From: Capsicum annuum
Taxonomy: Eukaryota; Streptophyta; Magnoliopsida; Solanales; Solanaceae
DNA length: 64,000 nt
Reading direction: 5' to 3'
NCBI RefSeq assembly: GCF_002878395.1
Contig: NC_061118.1
Location: 132,404,286-132,468,285 of the forward strand
Part shown: positions 11,842 through 23,423 of the stretch, in pieces
How positions within the stretch are numbered: position 1 is the stretch's first letter
How the letters are laid out: every line of letters begins with the position of its first letter
Position numbers and translations under genes: made by a program
Notes under the pieces: generated by a model
What the model was told of the DNA's origin: nothing
The model's input: the letters and a program-made list of their open reading frames with translations, nothing else
Database searches by the model: none

Positions 11842-14001
11842 TGTAACACCCTGCATTCTTGGCCGAAACTTTGAACCATCGTTCCTACGTGTGTAAACTT
11901 TAATCCTATGATTTGTATATGAATACATATGTCATGATCATTATCCTATAGTGTGAAGTGCTTTCGATCTAAGTGTTCATAGGAATCACTTAAAGTGAAG
12001 TTGAGCTAAGAGCCTTTGATTCAGCCAAATATTTGTATTCGATTCTATAAGGGTCTACTTTGAACTTGTATAACTTTTGATATATGTGGAATTTTTCAGC
12101 TAAAGACCCACCAAATGATATATAATTGAGTTATATTTCCAATGATACCAATTTCGCCTTAATCCGACACTGTCTTTTTCATGAGAGGCATTAAGGGCAG
12201 GCGATAAGCATGCGCTGTGAGAGTTTTTCCCCCGAAATAAGGCACACATTGAAGGGGATACTCCCACATACTAGAGGGAATTCCATAGAGTCTATTACTT
12301 CACCATTTTAGCTCCTTAAGGGTTATGGGGTACTTTGGTCCTTTGCCCTCAATCCAAAACGTCCAAAGCACAGATTATAACACCAAAAAGGTCATTATTT
12401 TCCTATTATCCTCAAATAAACTCACGTAAAAATCTTCTCCTTTCCCAAGAATAATAATTCAAGATTTTTCTCTTAAGAACACAAGGATTAAAGCTTCAAT
12501 TTTAAGATTTCTTCAAGAATCCTTTCAATTAAGGTATGTAGGGATTATGAACAAGGATATTCTTTCATCCTTGTGCCCAAAACTTATTTTAAAGTTATAT
12601 GATTTTCAAATTAGGGTTCATACCCAAACTATCTTGTATTGAGATTATGATATTATCATGTGATTGAAGAATTAAAGTGCTTATGTGTTCTCATCTATTT
12701 ATGTTTTGACTTAAAGATTCTCTATTATGATTTGTATATCATGAGATTGATTTAAACATTGATTAAAGATTTTAAATTGAGTTTTAAACATGATATTGTA
12801 TTACAAGTTATATGAAAGAAAGTATAAGATTCAATACTTGAGTTTGAGCACTAAGTTTACAAGAAAAGTTTGAATCTTTTGATTCCAAAATAAGGCTTCA
12901 AATCCACAATCATTTATCATCCTTATGATACAAAGAAAAGATTGATCTTTTGATATTAAGATAAGATATGGAATCCACATTTGTTCATCTTGATTATGAT
13001 TTAAAGTAGAGAAAAGCATAACCGGTTTTCATTCTATAAACCCTTTTGCTATTTTAAGGTGGATTTCCTAAAGCATGGGCATATAAGTGATATAGGAGTA
13101 GTATTTAGCACTGAGTTGGGTATGAGTCTGAGGTCACATGCCCCAGAACCACATTTCTTCATAGGTTAAGTCCCAATATGGGTTAAGTATAGTGATCACT
13201 CAAGTTAAGGTTCTATTTCTATGGCAAGGGTAGATCAACTCTCCTCAACATGGGTTGGACGTTGGATTCCATGATAGCTCACATGGTTTATGTCGGTTAG
13301 AAGAACCTCCCTAAAAAGAGTTAAAAGGAAAGCTTTTAGAACTAAGTGTTATGGCTCTCAAAGTTTATCCTTACGCTTAATTACTCATTTTTATGATTTT
13401 GCAATCTTTGTTTTATTTAAGCTCAAGATGAGTCATTTACACCTAGCATGCATCATTTGAAAGTTTATATAAATATTCAGTTATTGTTTTACTTATGCAT
13501 TCACCCCCACTTACTCTATACATTCCAGAAGTACTAACCCATATATATGTCCATGTGCTACATTTTCTCATAATGTAGGTACCAGTTGTAGCACATCATA
13601 ATCAGACAACTTGCAGTTTCTAGTTAGCAGATGATAAGTTCTTTTTATTCGAGGACTCAAGTTAACTATAGTCTTAGTGTCATTCTTTTATTCAGTCATA
13701 TTGATTATGGATAGCTGGGGGTCATGTCCTGGCTACCTATAGTCAGTATTAGTAGAGGCTTCATAGACGGTCATTTAGAGTTGATGTATTAATTTTAAGT
13801 TTAGTTTTGTATAACCAAAGTATGTTTTGAACGACCTTATATTGAATATATTTAGCAAAGCCATTCCTTCCACTTATTTCCTTTAGATTTATGTAACATA
13901 TTTAGTAGGTCACGAGTTATGCAAGTATCATGGGTTAGCTTAGGATCACTTGTGGTTCTAAGTATCGTGTGACGTTCAGGGGGTAGTCTTAGGGTATCAC
14001 A
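11842..14001. mobile_element. Solo LTR of a chromovirus-type Ty3 element (D)
   Basis: It is a 2,160-bp LTR opening TGTAACACCC and ending GGGTATCACA, with perfect GGTTA duplications on both sides and no internal region. It resembles the LTR of chromovirus A over long stretches: the parts around 12835-13110 and 38150-38380 share wording such as AAAGCATAAC(C/T)GGTTTTCA. A splice-donor-like AAG|GTATGT is at 12534. Solo LTRs arise when the two LTRs of one element recombine. The ORFs within it are not genes. Confidence 0.9.
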
Positions 14002-14540
14002 GGTTATGAGCTGTTAAGATCAAAGTGGCTACTCTATATGGGCAGATTCGGCTAAGCATCAGGACTAGACTAGAGATGACTGAGGCTAGATGGGATGCCG
14101 CACACAGAGTTGTTATGTTAAATTTACATGTTGATTTACAAGCATGTATTGATGCTTTTGAGAGATGTATTACAACTCGATTTGTAGGAATTAAGACGCC
14201 AAATAAAAAGGATATAGACACCTTATGAGCAGAGGTACGCTCTCTCATAGAGAGCCTATGATAGTCACTCCTCCAGTCATACCCTAAATGGTTTAGATAT
14301 CACCTCTACATGGGCCCAAATACTTTGATTTATTTGTGGGGGGTGAGGAAGAGGTCCCAATTGGTGGGACCAAGATAGGACACGTGGGGGATCCGTAGGA
14401 TCCCAATCATCCATATGACTAGGCATCGAAAAAGTCTAGACATGATTTGATAGACCCTGTAGTTGTTGAAAGGTAGAAGTACTCTGAAATAGCAGTGGGT
14501 GCATCTTCTAGTAATGCACCGCCACCACCACTGCCTCTGC
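14002..14540 (+). pseudogene. Athila extra ORF, 3' part, broken
   Basis: After the second GGTTA the frame of the upstream part continues with one stop and then runs open to 14228. It contains a helical, charged stretch (IRTRLEMTEARWDAAHRVV) and a Cys/Arg-containing middle. From about 14290 a different frame shows the usual C-terminal character of such proteins: acidic, Gly/Asp/His-rich, then SSSNAPPPPLPLPLDITPSG near 14500. At least one frameshift near 14230-14290 and several stops are present. This is the C-terminal half of the ORF that starts at 9977. Its function is unknown to me. Confidence 0.55.
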
Positions 14541-16095
14541 CATTAGATATAACCCCATCTGGGTATGATCATCACACAGATGCTTAGTGCATCCCAAGTA
14601 TGTCCTTATTCCCTTTGTTTTATATTATTTAAGTGCATTAAGGATAGTACACAATTTTTAGTTAGAGATGGGGTATACCATAGTCACTACAAGTTTTTTT
14701 GTCATGCTTCTTTTCATGTCGCCCACAGTATGGTTGTAAAACTGACATGTCTCGGGTAAATTTTGTGTCATATTGTGTTTTCTTCGTATTGTGTTGTGTT
14801 TTTGTTTAATTAGGAGATTTTTAAGTATTGACGATGGTTGTTATGTTCTTGATTGATTTTTGAGAAAAATTATACCACTCCAAAATTTTAGAACTGTGTG
14901 AATATATATATATGTGAGAATTATAGAGCTTGTTATGGCATTAGGAATAGGGACATAATAATCACTTGCTAACAATTGCATGAACTAAATAAGTTGTAGC
15001 TTGTAATATTGACTCTGTGCCATGTGTGTGTTAACTTTAGAACTTCTCTAGTTAGTCTTGTTTAGGTTGTAGAAGAGTCGGTTAGGAAAGGATCATAGGC
15101 CATTTTTTTATTTTAGTCCACTTTTAGCCTAAATGACCTTCCCAATTTGAAATAGTATCCCTTGATCCTTGTTTCAAGCCTTATAGCATGTTTTCCTATT
15201 TTCTCTATCATTTTCCCATCTATGTTGCAATAACCTATTTTTACTCATTCTGGTTTAGACATTGTACACCTTAATTCAGGCAAATTGCCTAAGTTAACGG
15301 TGGTTATCATAGAGATGTGTGATGTAAAGCAAGTATGTAGAAGGGTAGAATGAGAGAAAAAGTTAATAGGACTGGGTGTGGTAGCAAAAGGAAAAAAAGA
15401 AAAAAATTGTGAAAAAGTGAAAAAGAAAGAATAAAAAACCACACCCAACCTGAATGTGAAATAAAGAAAAAAAATAAGGATAGAATAAAAAGAAAAATGG
15501 TTAATAAGTGGACCCCCAAAGTTAGTGTGGTGCCAAGGAGGCTTAGTCACTTAATATCCCCATATGTACCATACCAACCCCCAAGCCTACATTACAAGCC
15601 TAATAAAATCCTATAGTAACCCTAATTTGACTGTCTAAAAATTAAGGTAAAGAAAATAAGATCAAATCTATGGTATTTAATGTGCATTGATTTGAACTTC
15701 TCTTCTAAGTGTGAGTGTCTTTTGACTGTCCCAACATTGACATGCACTATTTCATATGAGTGAGTGGGACTTCTTTATTGTTAGAGCACATGAGTCATAT
15801 TGCCAGTTGCTTACTTGTTTTAGGTAGTGTAACTTGCATATACATGCATGATTGTTTGATGCTAATGTAATGTCATACCTTGATACCATTGTGTCATATT
15901 GTTGTACTTCATATTTATATGTGGTTAGTTTTAAAAAGTTGACATAGGAAAGGTATTGTGATTTGAACTTAAAGTGGTGATTGACTGCCTTGAATAACTT
16001 AGATTCTCCTAGTTAAGCGTCCTATTTTGTTTTGCTTAGTTTGGTTATGTTGTGATTCTTGAGGACATGCAAACGTTCTAAGTTGAGTGTGTTGA
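14541..16095 (+). other. Athila 3' noncoding region
   Basis: It opens with sequence resembling the Athila end-of-ORF signature (GTGCATTAAGGATAGTACAC at about 14632). No coding frame is convincing. A purine-rich minus/pyrimidine-rich plus stretch lies at about 15330-15510 (AAAAAGAAAGAATAAAAA type on plus), whose open frames are low complexity. It ends in TTGAGTGTGTTGA near 16083-16095, which I read as the degraded polypurine site before the 3' LTR. Confidence 0.45.
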
Positions 16096-16752
16096 TGTGC
16101 TATAAAAAATATAGCACTTTCGATGCTTAAAATAATGAAAATATGAAAGTTTCTTAGGTTGTTTTGTTAGATATGATGTGTTTGGGTATGTTTTGTAGGA
16201 AACTAGGTTTTGGATTCTAAGTTTGAGAAAAATATGAAAAATGGAGTTTTTGGCTACTTACTTGATTATTTTTGAGAATTAGTGGCACTTACCTGATTTA
16301 CGTGTCCAAAGCATGTACTAAAACTTGAAGTTCGGAAGCTTGGTTGCAAGAAGTGGAAAGCCTGACACTTATTTATGTCTACATGTAGACCGTATATAGC
16401 ACATGCGGTCTGTATAAGACTAAGGTAAGTACCAGAATTGAAGATCCAAAGAGTGTAAGAGCTGTTGAAGAACTTTTGGCACTTACCTATGTCTACATAT
16501 GGACTGTATGTAGTACATGCAGACCTCATATAGGTAAGGTAAGTACCAAAAGTCCAAAATCCTGAGAATAAATAGTGAAGGAAATTTTTTTGGCATTTAC
16601 TTGGGTCCACATGCGGACCGCATGTGGCAATGTGTCCACTGCCAGACCACATGTGGTCATAGGTAAGTGGCCACCAACCCTTTTTGTCCTTTTTTATTTG
16701 GCTTTGATTTTTAGGGTTTCCTCATGTACTATAAGGACACTTTATGTGTTTT
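16096..16752 (+). repeat. Athila 3' LTR, first piece
   Basis: The start is inferred at TGTGCTATA (16096) after a polypurine-like site. A perfect hairpin follows directly (GTGCTATA, five A, TATAGCAC; 16097-16117). The piece holds a minisatellite (16266-16680) and a TATA-like ACTATAAGGAC near 16730. It stops where chromovirus C inserted, and continues at 29654. Summing the three pieces gives about 1.5 kb, a usual Athila LTR length. Confidence 0.5.
16266..16680. repeat. Palindrome-rich minisatellite, about 115-bp units, roughly 3.5 copies
   Basis: Units begin TGGCA(C/T)TTAC(C/T) near 16269, 16366, 16478 and 16591. Each later unit holds an inverted repeat of the type CATGCGG-A-CCGCATG. The last one (16607-16627) has two perfect 10-bp arms around a single A, and GACCACATGTGGTC at 16645-16658 is a perfect 14-bp palindrome. 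The same block in shorter form is at 9195-9275. Confidence 0.75.
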
Positions 16753-19471
16753 TATAATACCCCGTATGCTTTTAAGATAGAAATCAAACCTTTGTTTTAC
16801 AAGTGTAAGCTCTAGGCTCGTGATTCATACTTGAATCCCTATCTCATGATCATTAACCTAGTGAGAATAAAGATTATGAGGTGGGAAAGATATTCATAAG
16901 TGTCACTTAGAGCAAAGTGAGCTAAGAGCCTTTGATTCGGCCAATGTTTGGTGTTTGATTTCATAAGAGTCATCTTTGAACGAGAATAACTTTAGGTATA
17001 TGTGTAATTTATCATATTAATACCCACCAAATTGTAGATAATTGAATTAGCTTTGCAACGATACCAATTTTGCCTTAATTCGATACCCAAGTGAAAAGTT
17101 ATGGCTTTGCAAAGGGGTGTATGTCACCTAACAATCACAAACGTTCACTGGAATGGGTCTGCCATAGGGTGTGCGCCGGTTTGCAAACCTTAAGATTTGC
17201 CATAGGTTGTGCGACGCAAACCTTAAGGTTTGCCATGGGTTATGCATCGTAAACCCTATGGCCAAGCGGCGTAGACACTTCATTTTTGAGTTATTCTGAG
17301 GGCAACTAAGTCATTTGATACTACTTAAATGTCCCTAAACATAACTACGCGATATTAATAGGTATTAAACACATTTTAACCCTATTAACATTATAATTTC
17401 ATCATATAAAACACAAGAGGGGAAAAATAACTAGGGTTTGCACAATCAAGCTTAAAGGTCCAATCTTTTCACAAAATCCATTGTTAAGGTATGTTAGATA
17501 TTCATCCATGGGTCATATTCACCCATGGAGTCGAAGAATCCATTTTCAAGTTTAAATTTTTTATCTTTACATGTTATTAAGAATTATATCCATGAACTTT
17601 CATGAATCTCGACACTATATCGTGCTTAGAAATTATTTTCAATGGAATTTGTCCATCATATGTTAGAATGGTGATTTTTGCATGTCATATCCTTAGCCCA
17701 TGAATTTTAGTAGTGAAATTATGTTATTATCTCATGTTTAACTATTCTGATGCTTTAACTCTTAAGCCCTATGAGTTTGATGAAATGCCTAAATGATTGG
17801 ATTTTGAACAATGACTACTTGTTACATGTTTACAATGAATTACCTCATGAAACTCTTTCATGAATTTCAATCATGTATTATGTTTTCAAGAGTTCTGATA
17901 GAAATAACCCTTACACATTTGAAAGTTGAAGTATGTTTATCTATACCTTGGTAATTTGGTTTCAAGTTATGATTTCAATTATTTTCATGTGGAATGCATT
18001 ATAGTATGCCTTAAATATTTTGGTTTCCATATCATGTTCATGCGAATTCAGAATAAAACCCTCAGTTTATGATTTGGTCATATGATCGTGCTATTTTATA
18101 ATTTTTAAAATCAGCCCCATGTTAGAGTCTTGACCCCCATATGTTTGATGAGATGCTTAAGTGAATAATTGTGAGCAATGATTTCCTTCCATGGTTTCAA
18201 AGCTTTCATGTGTCCCTATTTTTATTGTTATCAAGTCCTGGGGGTTACGAATACCCAAAATTTAGCTATTTACTTAGTCTCAGTTTTTTAGAATGGTTTC
18301 AGACACGCATAAACATTTTAGTTCAGTTAGTTATCATGTCAGTAAAACTTAGACAAGTTCAGTAATTTGATTCAGTTTCTTCTTTAGTTAAACTTAATTC
18401 AGATCCATAATCATTGTCAGTTCAGTTGTGAGTAGGATTCAGCACCGAGCGAACCCAGGGATGGGGCATTCCTACTAGTATTGAGTTTGACCCTTATTAG
18501 CAATCTCTGAGTTACAGAACTACGTACACAACGTAGGTTGAGATGTCTTCCTGCTAGTTTAGGGTTGACACATAGCTCATGATTCTTTCTTTTAGTTTAG
18601 GTTTGATAAGATGTCTCTTTGTTAGTTTAGGGTTGACACAGCCATTGTTAGTACCCATGGCATGGTACAGATTTGGGGCATGTCGGTTAGATGATACCTC
18701 CTACAATTTCAGTTTTAGTATTTAGTCCAGAGCTTAGTTCAGTTTTGCTTGACCGTTGCATACAGTTTATCAGTTATTTAGTTATCAGATTTTAGTATTT
18801 TAATTTACGAACTATTTCAGAATTATGTTATATGCTTGGTCATGCATTCTCATATTTTATAGCATTTATACATTCATATCATTTATTTAGTTACCTCATG
18901 CTACTTATTCAGTCGGTTATTACTCGTGCATATAACCCATGCATAATAGCCTAACCTCATCTATCATATCAGTACATTCAAAGTACTAACTGCATACTCG
19001 TTTCTTGTGCTATGATGTCTTATATCATAAGTTTAGATACTCAAGTTCCTGACCACACTTAGACATTCCAATGCATCAGCAGCAGCAGCAGTGGTGAGTC
19101 CTCATATTTCGAGGACCGGTTATGTTTATTTCAGTGTTTTCAGTTCAGTATTCAATTGGAGTTAGTTGGGGCATGTCCTATCAACTCTGATTCAGTCAGT
19201 TTTAGAGGCTTTTGGACACTTTAGATATTCAATCAGTTTGTCATTACTTTTATCAATTTTTTGACAGTTGTTTTCTGGCAGTTATTTTCAGACATATGAT
19301 TTAGAAATGTTTTTGTATTTAAAAACTTATGGTGAATTCAGTTATTCCACATATGTGCATTTTGTTATTATTATTCAGGGACCCCAGTAGTACCAGCTCA
19401 TGGGTTAGCTTGTGGTCACTCATGACTATAAGTACCGTGTGGCATCCAGGATGTACTCTCGTGGCGTTACA
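16753..19471 (+). repeat. 5' LTR of chromovirus C
   Basis: It runs from TATAATACCCCG (a decayed TGTAATACCCC) to GGCGTTACA, 2,719 bp. Noteworthy parts are a three-unit repeat of TTTGCCATAGG...GTGCG...GCAAACC at 17155-17275, a splice-donor-like AAG|GTATGT at 17489 and a CAGCAGCAGCAGCAG run near 19078. It pairs with 27162-29648. Confidence 0.85.
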
Positions 19472-19493
19472 AACTTAGTATTATAGCCTAAGG
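19472..19493 (+). other. Primer-binding site of chromovirus C
   Basis: AACTTAGTATTATAGCCTAAGG follows the LTR. It is a decayed form of the usual initiator-methionine tRNA site (TTGGTATCAGAGC). The place and the pattern support the call. Confidence 0.7.
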
Positions 19494-19694
19494 TTTTAAA
19501 ATGTCCTACAAAGTCTAAAATCCATATTGAGTAGAGTCTTGTGCATGGGTGTGAAGCTCCGCCACACTTATGGACAAGAGGCTACAAGGCAGTTTAGGGA
19601 TAGTTTCCCTTCTTTCAGTATTCATGTCATACAAAGAAGCATGAGCTCTATTTAAACTCTCTTTCTAATTCAATCTTCCTTATGTTTATAGAAT

Positions 19695-20860
19695 ATGCCT
19701 CCCAAAAAGAATAATGGAACAAAAAATAGAAATCAGCCTACACCTCTGCTCGTTCAGGAAGATCCCCTGAATGAGCATGTTTCCCATGCCGAGTTAAGAG
19801 ATGCATTTATTATTTTTGTACACTCGGTAGAAGCTCAGAACAACCAGCAGGATGCTATCCCATCTAATCTAGTGGCTAATACCACCGCAGCTAGAATTTT
19901 GGATTTCACTTGGATGAATCCTCCTTTGTTTTTAGGATCCAAGTCTGATGAGGATCCGTAGAAATTTCTTGACATGGTTCAAAAGGAGACTAATATTATG
20001 GATGTCTCGTCTAGTGAGAGTGCAGAGTTGATTGCTTACCTGTTGCAGGATGTATCTCACACATGGTAGAAGTAGTGGAATGAGGATAGAGGTACAGATG
20101 CAGAGCCTGTAGAGTGAGAGGAGTTTGCCACTGCCTTTTTAGATAGGTTATTTCCTTTAGGTTGAGAGAAGCTAAGGCGCTGGAGTTTATTAATCTGAAA
20201 TAGTCTAGTATAAGTGTGAAGGAGTATTCGCTTAAGTTCACTCAGTTGGTGAGGTATACTCGTAACGTGGTGTCTGATAAAAGGTCTAGAGTGAGTAAGT
20301 TTGTTTCTAGTGTAGCTGATAGTATAGTTAAGAAGTGTAGGACTGCTATGCTGAATAAGGAGATATACTCTTCTAGGCTTATGGTACATGCTCAGTAGAT
20401 TGATGAGGAGAAGGCTAAGGAGAAAGAAAGAGAGTAGAGGGACTAGGACAATAGTTTTAGTTTTGCTCAGCCAAGGTCAGAGGGTGGTAACAATTCTCAG
20501 TTCTATTAGATGTTTTCAGCCCCAGCTCCTTCTTCAGCTAGTATGCTAGAACCAAAGTTCAGGAATGACGATTGAGATGGGACGCTAAGCATCAAGACTC
20601 AGGGTAGTGGGAACAATAATCGTACCCATCCGTTTTGCGGTTAATGTGGTAAGAATCATAAAGTTATGTGTAAAGATAGCTATGATGTGTGTTTTAGATA
20701 TGGAGATCCAGGCCACAGAGTCAGAGAATATCCTAAGTTCATTTGCAAAGTCAGCATAGTCGTCCCTCGGCTCTAGTAGGTCGCCCGACTCAGCAAGGTA
20801 CAACTTCTAGTGCCATCAGTGGTCAACACCAGGATAGAATTTATGCACTCCAGTCCTGAC
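19695..20860 (+). pseudogene. Chromovirus C gag, broken
   Basis: It starts at the ATG at 19695 (MPPKKNNGTKNRNQP), the usual basic start of this lineage's gag, preceded by TTTATAG. The core contains FTWMNPPLFLGSKSDEDP (about residues 72-89), then a stop, then FLDMVQKETNIMDVSSSESA and further VKEYSLKFTQLVRYTRNVVS. Two decayed zinc-knuckle segments follow near 20630-20730 (CGKNHKVMC and YGDPGHRVRE). At least nine in-frame stops are present; several sit where the family has Gln (for example after DEDP, HAQ and KERE). It would have formed the particle shell. Confidence 0.75.
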
Positions 20861-21996
20861 ACGATTAGGAAAGTTCTCCTAATGCAGTTACGGGTACGTT
20901 ATAGGCCTTTCATACTTTTGTGTATGTTTTAGTAGACCTCAAAACATCACTTCCTTTTTGTACCTCCTAAATAGTAGATAAATTCAGTGACATCCCTAAA
21001 ACTCTAGTAGAGCCTTTCTCAGTGTCTAGTACCACAGACTTATAATAATGGCTTTAAGCTAAAATGGAGATGGTAGAACAAGTAACCAAGTCAGGCTCTC
21101 AGATCCAAGTAATGGTGCCAGTATGTGTGGAAAAGCTGTAGGAAGAAAGAGGCCCAACCCATTCATATTTCAATCTTTGTACTTTAATTATCATGATATC
21201 TACTCATGCCTTACATGTCAACTCTATAATCGTAGCTTATATTCATGCATCTTATAAAAAATCATGTACTCTCCCAGTTTCTACTATAAGGAGTTCCAGT
21301 TTGCTCAATAGTACGGATCATTTTCCATAAATTTATGAACTCCAAATTCAGGTCATGCATCTCATGAATCATGTACTCATGCTTTACATATGTTCAATTC
21401 CAGTACTCATACTACACTCTTAATGATCAGCAAAATTCAGATTCATGTTATACAAGTCCTCAGCTCAAATCTTTTTGATAAATTTATGTCATTGGCCCTC
21501 TATTCCTCAGACCTCAGTTTCACATTCAGATATTCAGTCATGATTCAGTCCGAAGTGTTTCATACATTATCTCAGTCTTTTCTTAGTATCTCATCCAAGT
21601 CAATATCATTTTTTTGAGGGGAGGACGAAAAGTCCCAAGGAGGAGATGTTGTAATACCCTGAGTTTCCATGTCCTAAACCTCTTAACTTTCCTCCATGAA
21701 ACAAGATCCAGCTTGAAGTAATGGGTACTCATAACTGGACTCTCACGTTTCTATCTCAGCCTTATAACTACTCTCATGTCATTGCATGCAATTCACGAAA
21801 GCAGTTTAGTTCATGTAGCATATTTCAAACTCAATCATGTAATCATGTTCCCAGTCATACATGTTCCGTATATATCTCAGTTGCTAAAAATTCAATATTC
21901 TCAGCCTAACCAATATCATTCAAGGATGAATATACCCAACGGAGATATATTGTAATACCTCGTACGCTACTAAGCTAGAAATCAATATGCGCTAAT
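20551..21996 (+). repeat. Array unit 1
   Basis: This unit includes the native gag end. The upstream side reads TATGCTAGAACCAAAG, whereas units 2-5 read LTR head plus ACCAAAG, so unit 1 shows the original gag context. Polypurine/LTR-head signatures lie at about 21636-21660 and 21935-21965. Confidence 0.85.
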
Positions 21997-23423
21997 ACCA
22001 AAGTTTAGGAATAACTGTCGAGATAGGACACCAGACTCTAAGACCCAGGGTAGTGGGAACAATGGTTGTACCCATTTATTTTGTTGTGAATGTGGTAGGA
22101 ATCATAAAGGTGTGAGTAGAACTGGATGTGATGTGAATTTTGGATGTGAAGAGCCAGGCCACAGAGTTAGAGAATGTCTTAAGGTTAGTCAGCGGAGTCA
22201 GCACAGTAATCCCTCAGCTCTAGTAAGTCGCCCAACTCAGCAGGGCTCCACTTCCAATGCCATAGATGGTCAATGCCAGAATAGACTTTATACACTCCAG
22301 TCCCCACACTATTAGGAAAGTTCTCCTGATGCGGTTACGAGTATGTTACAGGCCTTTCATATTCTTGTGTATGTATTAGTAGACCCCAAAACTTCACTTC
22401 CTTTTTGTAACCCCCTAAATAGTGGTTAAATTCGGTGCCAGTCTCAAAACTTTAGTAGAACCCTTCTCATTTTTATAGTACCATAGACTTAGAATGGTGG
22501 CTTTAAGCTAAGGAGGAGATGGTAGAACAAGTAACCAAGTCAGGCTCTCAGATCCTAGTAGTGGTACCAGTATATGTTGAAAATTTGTAGGAAGGAAGAT
22601 GCCCGACCCATTATTATTTCAGTCTTTATGCTTTAGTTATCATGATATATACTCATGAATTACACGTAAGCTCTATAATCATAGCTCATATTCGTGCATC
22701 TTATTAAAAATCATGTATTCTCTTAGTTCCTAGTATAAGGAGTTTCAGTTTGCTTAGCAGAACAGATCATGTTCCATAAATTTATGAACTCCAAATTTAG
22801 GTCATGTAGCTTATGACTAATGTACTCATGCTTTATAGTATGTTTAGTTCCAGTACTCATGATACACTCTTAATGATCAGTGAAATCCAAATTCATGTCA
22901 TGCAAGTCCTCAGCTCAAACCTCTTTGATGAATTTATGCCATTGATACTCTATTCCTCAGACATCAGTTTCACATTCCAAATATTTAGTCATGATTCAAT
23001 TCGTAAGTGTTTTGTACATTATCTCAGTCTTTTCTTAGTATTTAAGCCAAGATAGTATCATTCGGGGAGGGGAAGGGGGGATGAAATATCCCAAGAGGGA
23101 GATATTGTAATACCCCGAGTTTCCATGTCCTAAACCTCTTAACTTTCCTCCACAAAACAAAATCTAAATTTAAGTAATAGGTACTTATAAGTGGACTTGC
23201 ATATTGATTGCATGCATTTCACGAAAGTAGTTTAGTTCATGTAGCATATTTCAGACTCAATCATGTAATCATGTTCCCAGTCATGCATGTTCCATATGTG
23301 ATCTCAGTTGTTAAAAATTCAATATTCTCAGCCTAACTAATATCATTCGAGGATAAATATTCCCAAGGGAAAGATATTGTAATACCCCATATGTTTCTAA
23401 GCTATAAATCAGCATGCAACAGT
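21997..23423 (+). repeat. Array unit 2
   Basis: It starts after LTR-head sequence (CTCGTACGCTACTAAGCTAG, about 21959-21978). It keeps the second zinc-knuckle-like segment in readable form (FGCEEPGHRVRECLK near 22140-22185). LTR-head signatures recur at about 23103 and 23375. Confidence 0.85.

Noticed and set aside
9977..14540. A true envelope gene
   Set aside because: It holds the position of env-like ORFs, but I see no signal peptide, membrane segment or glycoprotein pattern; the readable domain is the plant-transposon type.
15245..15550. Phe/Ser-rich minus-strand frames as a membrane protein
   Set aside because: They derive from an A/G-rich low-complexity tract in Athila noncoding DNA.
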